From contig JAOZMU010000264.1 of NCBI GenBank assembly GCA_029934165.1, positions 1 to 5,576 of the forward strand: a stretch of DNA of 5,576 bases, written 5' to 3'. Positions 1 to 5,576 of this stretch are shown piece after piece. Made by a program: the position numbers and the translations under genes. Source of the DNA: Bacteroidales bacterium. Its GTDB lineage: Bacteria; Bacteroidota; Bacteroidia; Bacteroidales; JAOZMU01. The notes beneath the pieces are model-generated. The model worked only from the letters and a program-made list of their open reading frames with translations. It was not told the origin of the DNA and ran no database searches. Numbering within the stretch: the first letter of the stretch is position 1; every line of letters begins with the position of its first letter.

Positions 1-101
1 TGATTTAGTTTTAGTTAGGAATTTTAATGGATTACTTTATTAAATTCATTTCACTAAGAGTACTTATAACTGAAAAAATAACACCTCAAAAATCGACAAT
101 C

Positions 102-1628
102 ATGGCAGACAAAATTACCCTTAAAGTACGTTCTGGGCAAGATCCTAAAAAAGCTAAAATAACTGGCAACGATAAAACTACTATCGAAGAGTCAAATGTT
201 TTGGACGATGAAAAAACTATAATAGAAAAGTCAAATGTTTTGGACGATGAAAAAACTATCATAGAAGAGGATAATAATTCGTTTCAAAACGAAGATAAAA
301 CCCAGTTTGACAATAGTGATGAAGTAGTTTCGCAAGGAAATAACACATTGCCGGATACAACCAAAGAAGATGATATATATACCGACCCAAAAACTGGAAA
401 TACATTCAGTAAACGCGCAGCAATGATGGTGGGTGGGGGAATTTTACTTACTGGTTTAGGAGTTGGTGTTGGAACAGTTTTAGCGAACAATGACGATGAT
501 AATGATGTTGTTCTTGTGGACACAAATGATGACAATATTGCTGATACAGAGTTGTCTGACCAGGATGGAGATGGTGTTTTTGAAACCGATGATACTGACA
601 ACACCGACACTGAAAACAACACAAACACTGAAGATGCAGATACCGAAAACTCTGATTTGAACACAGATGCAAATGACGAGCATCAGGAAAATGATGAAAC
701 TATTAATACAGAGGACAATACAGAAAATAATACTCAAGACGGAACAGAGGAAAATATAGATGCTAATGTTGGCGACAATACTCAGTCGGATAACTCTAAT
801 GATGTAAATAACAATGAATTTGACGACTCGGATAATTCTCGTACATGGGACCCGCATACAGCTCCGATGGTAGGCGATGATACTGTGGACGATGATATGA
901 GTTTTGCAGAGGCTTTTGCAGCTGCTAGGGCAGAGTTGGGAGCAGGTGGTGTTTTTACATGGAATGGTCAATATTACGGAACATTTTATGCCAATGAGGT
1001 GGACGATAATCATCAGCCAATTATTGATTATGACACAGTTGCATACCATGAAATGCCATCTTTGACCGAGGATACGAACAATGATGTTGTTGTTGATGAC
1101 GACCAAGAAGAACAAAACGATGATGACGAGGTAAATGTAATTGCCATAGATAGCGATCAGGACGGAAACGTTGATGCGATTTTTGTTGACATTAATCAAG
1201 ATGGCGAAGCAGACGCTATTTACGTAGATGTAAACCAAGATGGGCAAATAACTGATGATGAAATTCAAATCATCAATGACCCTAGTTCATTAGCAGAAGT
1301 TGCTAATCCGGTGTCTGACGACCAAATGGTTGTTGACCTCAATAATGACGGACAACTTGACATGGTGCTTGTGGACCAAACAAACAATCAATTGGCTGAT
1401 GTAGTGGCAGTTGATAGCGACCAAGATGGTGAAATTAGCGAGGAAGAAGTTGCGGTGTTGAACCCCGATGCGGTGCAAGACGACACCGACACCTCAAATG
1501 AAATTGTTTATGATGGCGAAGTAGCTGAAAATATGCCAGAAGACGTGCCAGACAGCGAGTTAGATGATTTTAATGATGACCTTGCGAATATGGAAGACGA
1601 TTTTGATAATTATGACGATTGGGCGTAA
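102..1628 (+). CDS. Acidic single-span membrane protein with repeated K-T motifs and EF-hand-like calcium loops
   Basis: I do not recognise a named family for the whole protein. Residue numbers count from the upstream ATG at 27; the preferred start, ATG at 102, is residue 26. Residues 26-130 are hydrophilic and hold four [DE]-K-T motifs with Thr at 51, 64, 77 and 92. Residues about 132-153 form one Gly-rich hydrophobic helix preceded by Lys-Arg, predicting N-in/C-out topology. The rest is extremely Asp/Asn/Glu-rich. A compact block at 291-325 (start SFAEAFAAARAELG) interrupts the low-complexity acid. Residues 375-474 carry D-x-[DN]-x-D-G loops; 401-412 and 463-474 are complete 12-residue EF-hand loops with Glu at position 12. 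Others (178, 388, 437) are partial. I prefer ATG 102 because residues 1-25 look like translated leader, but an AGGA six bases before ATG 27 supports the longer form (533 aa). It precedes the FHA gene on the same strand and is probably co-transcribed. Inferred role: membrane-anchored partner or substrate of the nearby kinase. The coding call is firm; the function is not. Confidence 0.88.
   Translation: MADKITLKVRSGQDPKKAKITGNDKTTIEESNVLDDEKTIIEKSNVLDDEKTIIEEDNNSFQNEDKTQFDNSDEVVSQGNNTLPDTTKEDDIYTDPKTGNTFSKRAAMMVGGGILLTGLGVGVGTVLANNDDDNDVVLVDTNDDNIADTELSDQDGDGVFETDDTDNTDTENNTNTEDADTENSDLNTDANDEHQENDETINTEDNTENNTQDGTEENIDANVGDNTQSDNSNDVNNNEFDDSDNSRTWDPHTAPMVGDDTVDDDMSFAEAFAAARAELGAGGVFTWNGQYYGTFYANEVDDNHQPIIDYDTVAYHEMPSLTEDTNNDVVVDDDQEEQNDDDEVNVIAIDSDQDGNVDAIFVDINQDGEADAIYVDVNQDGQITDDEIQIINDPSSLAEVANPVSDDQMVVDLNNDGQLDMVLVDQTNNQLADVVAVDSDQDGEISEEEVAVLNPDAVQDDTDTSNEIVYDGEVAENMPEDVPDSELDDFNDDLANMEDDFDNYDDWA
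191..268 (+). repeat. Tandem 39-bp in-frame repeat encoding the K-T motif
   Basis: Two adjacent copies (191-229 and 230-268) are identical over their first 30 bases and differ at only two of the last nine. Thirty-nine bases is 13 codons, so the frame is kept and each copy encodes S-N-V-L-D-D-E-K-T-I-I-E plus Lys or Glu. The protein shows an older, diverged unit just before (Thr 51) and a related motif after (Thr 92). Near-identity suggests a recent duplication, so copy number may vary between strains. Confidence 0.9.
423..485 (+). other. Transmembrane segment of the acidic protein
   Basis: This stretch encodes about 21 uncharged, Gly/Val/Leu-rich residues (133-153, starting MMVGGGILLTGLG), with Lys-Arg just before and Asn/Asp residues right after. 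By the positive-inside rule the K-T repeats would face the cytoplasm and the acidic EF-hand part the periplasm. An uncleaved anchor is more likely than a signal peptide because about 100 polar residues precede it, even from the later start. Confidence 0.75.
1149..1448 (+). other. EF-hand-like calcium-binding repeat region
   Basis: Residues 375-474 contain five D-x-[DN]-x-D-G loops. Two match the full 12-residue EF-hand loop: DVNQDGQITDDE (401-412) and DSDQDGEISEEE (463-474), with a hydrophobic residue at loop position 8 and Glu at 12. The loops at 375, 388 and 437 have the Asp/Asn ligands and Gly but lack the terminal Glu; they are spaced by short V-D-hydrophobic strands, as in calcium-stabilised extracellular repeats. 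Calcium binding is expected from the loop consensus but not shown. Confidence 0.75.
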
Positions 1629-1668
1629 ACAAAACTCAAGCGATAGTGCGGTATAAAAATTCGAGCAA

Positions 1669-2196
1669 ATGAAAATAAAATGCCCAAAATGTAGTAAGGT
1701 GATTTCTCTGGCAGACGACAAAGTGCCAAGAAACAAAGAAAAGGCAATGATTAAATGCCCTCAGTGTAAACAGAGTATTATTTTCAAGATACCTGATAGC
1801 ATCAGAAATAAGCCTAAACCGAATGCCGACAAAACGCAAATTGGCGATACTGTAACATTTAGCAGTACAGATGTCTTTCTTGTTGACAAGACTTCGAGAC
1901 GGAGGTACAAGTTGAGGTTAGGTAAAAATATTATCGGTCGGAAGGGTGATGTCGAAATTGACAACAACGACAGCTATGTTAGCAGATTTCATTGTTTAAT
2001 CGAAATGGTCAAAACTGCTAATGGTTGTGATATTATTCTTATGGACGATGGTAGCGTGTCGGGAACAGGAAAACCTAGCACAAACGGAACTTTTCATAAC
2101 GGAGAAAAACTGACAAAAATAGATAAGATTTTTCTTGAAAAGAATGATGAGATAAGACTCGGAAAACGGACAACTTTGGTTGTTGCTTTTGGTTAA
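1669..2196 (+). CDS. Zinc-ribbon plus FHA-domain protein (phosphothreonine reader)
   Basis: A 175-residue soluble protein. Residues 1-40 form a small zinc ribbon with two C-P-x-C knuckles (Cys 5/8 and 30/33), resembling the MJ0042-type finger often found at the N terminus of bacterial regulatory proteins. A linker follows with D-K-T-Q-I (Thr 56), similar to the K-T motifs of the upstream protein. Residues about 78-173 are an FHA domain: G-R at 90-91, S-R-F-H at 105-108 and T-N-G-T at 138-141 are the conserved signatures, with Arg 91, Ser 105 and Asn 139 expected at the phosphopeptide site. FHA domains bind phosphothreonine peptides, so this is the likely reader of the convergent kinase. It starts 40 bp after the acidic-protein gene with no obvious own promoter, suggesting an operon. 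No membrane segment is seen, so it should be cytoplasmic. No Shine-Dalgarno is clear, but the start is fixed by the zinc knuckle lying at residue 5. Confidence 0.95.
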   Translation: MKIKCPKCSKVISLADDKVPRNKEKAMIKCPQCKQSIIFKIPDSIRNKPKPNADKTQIGDTVTFSSTDVFLVDKTSRRRYKLRLGKNIIGRKGDVEIDNNDSYVSRFHCLIEMVKTANGCDIILMDDGSVSGTGKPSTNGTFHNGEKLTKIDKIFLEKNDEIRLGKRTTLVVAFG

Positions 2197-2214
2197 AGCG
2201 GTTTTATGTTTATG

Positions 2215-2253
2215 AAAATTGTCGGTGTGGTTTTGAGCCACACCGACAATTTT
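2215..2253. terminator. Bidirectional rho-independent terminator between convergent genes
   Basis: A perfect 16-bp inverted repeat (arms 2215-2230 and 2238-2253, GC-rich core GTCGGTGTGG) surrounds a 7-base loop. The outer pairs are A-T, giving a T-run after the hairpin on both strands. It lies 18 bp after the FHA stop codon, and its right arm ends at the base next to the kinase stop codon, so it can serve both convergent genes. Confidence 0.93.
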
Positions 2254-4587
2254 TTATTGTTGATTTGGGTTTAATCTTATATACTCAAGGTTTTCGGCAG
2301 CTTTTGTATGTCCTTCGTCAGCAGCAAGTTGCAACCATTTTATTGCTTCGTGTTCATCTTTTTCGACACCTAAGCCGCTGTAATACATAACACCTAACAT
2401 GTTTTTTGCAGATGCATTCTCATAACAATCTGGAAGTTTTGCTAATATCTTGTAGAGATTTACTGCTTCTTTATAGCCTTCATCTGTTTCTTTGTTATAA
2501 AAAATGTCTGCCATCGTATAAATAGCATCGGTGTTTCCTTCTAGCGTTGCTAATGTATAATATGCTATTGCTTGGTCGATGTCAATATCTACTTCATCGC
2601 CTGAGCGGTAGATGCCCCCCATTTTTTTCATTGCATCAACGCTTCCGTTGTCAATCGCTTTTTTATAATAACTGAGAGCTTCATTTACATCTTTTGTAAG
2701 ACCGTATCCGTTGAAATAAATATCGCCAAGTTTTTTCAATGATTCTGGATGACCTTTAGCTGCCGCTTTTTCAAACAATTCTCTTGCCTTTTCATCATCT
2801 TCAATTATATCTCCCTTTCCGAGGTAATACAAGACACCTAATCCATAAATTGCAGAAGCATTTCCTTGGTCGGCAGATTTTTCATACCATTCTTTTGCCT
2901 TATTATAATTTGCTTTGCCAATCTCTCCGCTTTGATACAAATACCCAAGGTAATATTGTCCTCTAGCATCGCCAGCATCGGCAGATTTTTTCAGCCACTT
3001 ATGTGCTTCGCCATAATCTTGCTTTTCTCCTTCGTTCATATAGAAAAATGCTAGTTGTGTTTGCATAAATGCGTAATCGTTTTTGGCAGCTTTCAGATAC
3101 CACGAAAAAGCTAAGTCTTCATTTTGTGCAATGCCTGTTCCGTTGTCATACATAGACGCTAAGTTTCCTTGTGCTTCGGGGTCTCCCAAATCTGCTAATC
3201 GCTTAATTGGCTCTAAGGATTTTAAATAATACTCGTTAGCCTTTTCCTCATCTTTATCGACACCACCAACTCCATAATTATAATAGTAACCTAACCGCCA
3301 GTATGCCATTTCGTAACCCAACTCTATTGCTTGATCTGTGTATTCCTTCCCTGCTTCATAATCCTGTTCAGTCCCCATTCCGTTGCATGTTAGCTCTCCA
3401 AGATAATAGTTTGCATCGGCGGAGTTTAATTTTTCTGCCTTTTCAAATGTGAAAAAAGCATCTTCGTAATTTGCTGAGTAATAATCATTTAACCCTGAAA
3501 CCATTAACCTAACAGCTTCAATTTTTGTTTTTACAGAGTCTGTTTCGATTAATTCTTGTGCTTTCTCAAAGCTCTCTTTTGCGTCTTCGTATTGCGCATC
3601 TTTCAAAAAGGCAACACCTTCGTTATATTCTTTTGCGTATTCTTTGTGCGTTAGATGTCGATTTACGAGAAATGCACCCACTAACAATAAAACCAATGCA
3701 ACCGAAGATAGAATGATAATCTTTTTTCGGCTGCTTTTTGGTGATGATTCGCCAATTTCTTTTTTCTTAGGTGTTAAGGCAATTCTGAAATCTTCGCACG
3801 ATTGAAATCTTAGCTTCGGCTCTTTTGCTGTTGCTTTGTCAATGATGTGCTGAAATTTTCTTGATATTTCTTTGTTTTCTGCTTTAACTCGTGGCAGCTT
3901 TTTATTTACAATATTTTGAGTAATATCGTAATCCGTCATTGTGTTCTCATCATAAGGTGTTTTCTTTGTCAATAAATGGTGCATTAATACTCCAAGTGAA
4001 TAAATATCAGACCTTTTATCAACAGAAATTCCTTTTACTTGTTCAGGGCTCATGTATGTCAATGTGCCCAACTTAACGCCAGTTTTTGTTAATTTCCGGT
4101 CGTCAGATTCATTTACCAACTTTGCGATACCAAAATCGAGAATCTTAACATTTCCATCGCTTGTTATCAGGATATTAGATGGCTTTATATCTCTATGAAC
4201 AATTCCGCATTCGTGTGCGTACGCAAATGCTTTTAAAATTTCATCGAAAACTTTTACTACTTCGTCTTCCAAAGAAGTAGCGGAAATAGTTCTGATATAA
4301 TCGTCAAGACGCACACCTTCAACATATTCCATAATAAGAAAGAGACCTTTCTCATTTTCGATGTAATTATTTAATTTTACAATATTGGAGTGGTCAAGAG
4401 CAGCAAGTGTTGTGGCTTCTTTTTGAAACCGTGCCTTGAAGTCATCTTTTTTTACATTTGTCGATGTCAGCATCTTAATTGCAACATGTTGATTTATCTT
4501 GACATTTTTCCCAAGATACACAATACCCATACCGCCTTCGCCAATTACTTTTTCGATTTCGTAATTTAATATTTTTTCTCCTATCAT
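2254..4587 (-). CDS. Transmembrane Ser/Thr protein kinase with Sel1/TPR repeats
   Basis: A bacterial Hanks-type (PknB-like) kinase, 777 residues from ATG 4587. Residue numbers here count from the alternative TTG at 4614 (786 aa; subtract 9). The kinase domain, about 18-280, looks complete and active: glycine loop GEGGMG 25-30, Lys 47 in VAIK, helix-C Glu 66, H-R-D-x-K-x-x-N with Asp 142, Lys 144 and Asn 147, D-F-G 160-162, activation-loop Thr 176, 178, 184 and 186, S-P-E 189-191 and Asp 203. A Ser/Lys-rich juxtamembrane stretch leads to one transmembrane helix (about 298-317). Residues about 325-400 look like TPR helices, followed by roughly ten Sel1 repeats (A-x-x-x-L-G-x-x-Y-x-x-G pattern) to about 775. 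With the kinase in the cytoplasm, the repeats should face the periplasm and may bind a protein or cell-wall ligand. I prefer ATG 4587 because MIGEKILNYEIEK is a typical kinase N terminus and the TTG overlaps a likely promoter box. The gene converges on the FHA gene, its probable reader. Confidence 0.96.
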   Translation of the reverse strand: MIGEKILNYEIEKVIGEGGMGIVYLGKNVKINQHVAIKMLTSTNVKKDDFKARFQKEATTLAALDHSNIVKLNNYIENEKGLFLIMEYVEGVRLDDYIRTISATSLEDEVVKVFDEILKAFAYAHECGIVHRDIKPSNILITSDGNVKILDFGIAKLVNESDDRKLTKTGVKLGTLTYMSPEQVKGISVDKRSDIYSLGVLMHHLLTKKTPYDENTMTDYDITQNIVNKKLPRVKAENKEISRKFQHIIDKATAKEPKLRFQSCEDFRIALTPKKKEIGESSPKSSRKKIIILSSVALVLLLVGAFLVNRHLTHKEYAKEYNEGVAFLKDAQYEDAKESFEKAQELIETDSVKTKIEAVRLMVSGLNDYYSANYEDAFFTFEKAEKLNSADANYYLGELTCNGMGTEQDYEAGKEYTDQAIELGYEMAYWRLGYYYNYGVGGVDKDEEKANEYYLKSLEPIKRLADLGDPEAQGNLASMYDNGTGIAQNEDLAFSWYLKAAKNDYAFMQTQLAFFYMNEGEKQDYGEAHKWLKKSADAGDARGQYYLGYLYQSGEIGKANYNKAKEWYEKSADQGNASAIYGLGVLYYLGKGDIIEDDEKARELFEKAAAKGHPESLKKLGDIYFNGYGLTKDVNEALSYYKKAIDNGSVDAMKKMGGIYRSGDEVDIDIDQAIAYYTLATLEGNTDAIYTMADIFYNKETDEGYKEAVNLYKILAKLPDCYENASAKNMLGVMYYSGLGVEKDEHEAIKWLQLAADEGHTKAAENLEYIRLNPNQQ
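2290..3410 (-). other. Sel1 repeat array of the kinase
   Basis: About ten 36-residue helical repeats (protein residues about 402-775) share Y-x-L-G-x-x-Y-x-x-G and later A-x-x-W/Y-x-x-K-A-A/S-D-x-G positions, the Sel1-like form of TPR. Such arrays are protein-interaction scaffolds. The copies are well diverged at DNA level, so this is an old array rather than a recent expansion. Confidence 0.88.
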
Positions 4588-4611
4588 ATCCCTGTGGTTA
4601 TTTATTTCACT

Positions 4612-4619
4612 CAAATTTA
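4612..4619 (-). promoter_or_regulatory. Candidate Bacteroidota -7 promoter box for the kinase gene
   Basis: On the minus strand these eight bases read TAAATTTG, a full match to the Bacteroidota primary sigma factor consensus TAnnTTTG. The box ends 24 bases before ATG 4587, leaving a short leader. I see no convincing TTG at the usual -33 distance, only T-rich sequence, so the call rests on one box. It overlaps the alternative TTG start codon, which argues against that start. Confidence 0.45.
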
Positions 4620-4660
4620 GTAAAAAAAATCTAAACCGATATATTATTTAGTAAAAAAAA
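4615..4660. repeat. 15-bp direct repeat in the kinase upstream region
   Basis: ATTTAGTAAAAAAAA occurs at 4615-4629 and again at 4646-4660, starts 31 bp apart, close to three helical turns. The first copy overlaps the candidate -7 box. It may be a paired regulator site or only a product of AT-rich sequence. The rest of the gap to the receptor fragment (4661-4786) shows no gene, RNA or convincing terminator. Confidence 0.4.
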
Positions 4661-4786
4661 AATGGAATTTTCATTTGAGCTTTAAGGCTTTGACACATAC
4701 GACTTTACAGGAACATATCGTTTTTTGAGTTCTTTGCAATGTGCTAAATATTAAGTTGTAAGGGCGAAGTCAGAAACTTGAGTTAA

Positions 4787-5524
4787 TTACAATCTATTCT
4801 TTTCAGTATTCGATGATTTATTTTTTTTCTTTCGAGCCTTACTGTTTGAATTTATTGTATATACCGCATACAGAGTAAATGTTTGCGTTTTTCTTTTTTG
4901 ATAAAAATCAAAGGTGAAATCATCATATATTCCTTTATTTTTATCTCTTCTACTATTGAATATGTCATCTATGTAAAATCGCACTTTCAATTTTTTATTA
5001 AAAAATGATTTTTGAAGCATAAAATTAGATGAAAAATAATTTTCAATTTCAATGTATCCATAAACATAAGGTGAAGAATAATACGCTGATAAATTTACCG
5101 ACCATGTATCAGAAATTTCCCAGTCATTATTGATATTTATGGATAATTTATTTGAATGGAAATCTGTTTCAGACAAAAAGTAGTTTTGATTTTCAAATGT
5201 AGTTCCGAAATTTATATACCACCATTTTTTTATATTATTACCGTAACTATAATAAAACCCAAATATTTTACTTTTACCAACATTTTGAGATTGATGATAA
5301 ATAGCATCATTTTCGGGAAAATACACACTTGATATAAGGTCAGATGTTTGATTGTAAAAAGTGGAAAATGAATGTTTTTTTAGATTATAAGAAATGTTAA
5401 AGTTATCTCTATATTGTGGTTTTAAATTTGGATTTCCAATTTGATAGGTGAAATCATTTACCTTAATTACAAACGGATTAAGAATACTAAAAGCTGGTCG
5501 GTCAATTTTTCGATTATAGTTAAA
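4787..5524 (-). pseudogene. C-terminal fragment of a TonB-dependent-receptor-like outer membrane protein, cut by an IS end
   Basis: The open frame continues without a stop from the right up to 5536, although no usual start codon lies beyond GTG 5326, so that GTG is only an internal valine. Read from 5524, the 245 residues begin FNYNRKIDRPAFSILNPFV and then show GNPNLKPQ at residues 30-37. These match the conserved barrel motif of the Bacteroidota outer membrane beta-barrel family (PF14905 type), which is SusC/TonB-receptor-like. Alternating aromatic/polar strands follow, then DIFN and a basic tail ending EKNRL, the usual C terminus of this family, so the 3' end is intact. Full members are generally 700-950 residues, so the signal peptide, the N-terminal Ig-like and plug domains and the first strands are missing. 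Homology stops at the IS boundary; the frame reaches TAG at 5539-5537 inside the IS. Codons are visibly more AT-rich than in the signalling genes. The substrate is unknown. Confidence 0.82.
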
Positions 5525-5576
5525 TGGGCTACCAGTCTAAAGTTGGACACCCCTGTTACTTAACCAGTTAGCTTTG
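5525..5576. mobile_element. Terminal part of an IS3-type insertion sequence (partial)
   Basis: From 5525 the plus strand begins TGGGCTACCAGTCTAAAG and continues TTGGACACCCC. The 5'-TG start and the AAAGTTGGACA core resemble the inverted-repeat ends of IS3-family elements (IS150-like group). The boundary coincides with the point where receptor homology ends. The transposase, the other end and any target duplication lie outside the window, so family and orientation are tentative. Confidence 0.6.

Noticed and set aside
27..101. 25-residue N-terminal extension of the acidic protein as a signal peptide
   Set aside because: The segment has scattered charged residues, no sustained hydrophobic core and no cleavage site. 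It is kept only as an alternative start because AGGA lies six bases before ATG 27.
191..268. CRISPR-like or intergenic repeat array
   Set aside because: Only two adjacent units without spacers, length a multiple of three and inside a coding frame; it is a protein repeat.
480..1268. Long minus-strand open frame (262 codons) opposite the acidic protein gene
   Set aside because: It is the antisense of Asp/Asn-rich codons, which yields Ile/Val/Cys-rich nonsense with no domain pattern; the plus-strand frame has clear EF-hand loops.
4661..4786. Terminator or small RNA after the receptor fragment
   Set aside because: Only weak, mismatched inverted repeats around 4680 and a homopolymer run are present; no stable stem followed by T-run could be supported.
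4787..5326. A complete 179-residue gene starting at GTG 5326
   Set aside because: Family motifs (NPF, GNPNLKP) lie upstream in the same frame, so GTG is an internal valine of a truncated receptor.

Overview
The window looks like chromosomal DNA from a member of the Bacteroidota. The base composition is AT-rich. The right-hand part carries the C-terminal barrel of a TonB-dependent-receptor-like outer membrane protein of the type abundant in that phylum, and start codons mostly lack strong Shine-Dalgarno sequences. One candidate promoter fits the Bacteroidota -7 consensus TAnnTTTG. The genus cannot be told from the sequence alone.

Layout, left to right: (1) a plus-strand gene (102-1628; an earlier in-frame ATG lies at 27) for a very acidic one-span membrane protein. 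It has a short N-terminal side with four repeated [DE]-K-T motifs, one transmembrane helix, and a long Asp/Asn-rich C-terminal side with two complete EF-hand loops and several partial ones. (2) After a 40-bp gap, a plus-strand gene (1669-2196) for a zinc-ribbon plus FHA-domain protein. (3) A perfect 16-bp inverted repeat (2215-2253) that acts as a shared terminator and abuts the stop codon of the convergent next gene. (4) A minus-strand gene (4587-2254; possible TTG start at 4614) for a transmembrane Ser/Thr protein kinase with a Sel1/TPR-repeat C-terminal half. (5) A 200-bp non-coding stretch, counted from the preferred start, with a candidate kinase promoter and a 15-bp direct repeat. (6) The C-terminal 245 residues of a TonB-dependent-receptor-like protein on the minus strand (5524-4787). 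It is cut at its 5' side by what looks like the end of an IS3-type insertion sequence, which runs off the right edge.

Genes 1-3 plausibly form one phospho-signalling module. The kinase would phosphorylate threonines, the FHA protein would read phospho-threonine, and the acidic membrane protein offers repeated threonine motifs on the predicted cytoplasmic side. A related D-K-T-Q motif occurs in the FHA protein itself. The two membrane proteins would place Sel1 repeats and calcium-binding loops outside the cytoplasmic membrane. The domains are read directly from the sequence; the kinase-substrate-reader links are inference. The receptor fragment and IS end have no evident link to this module.
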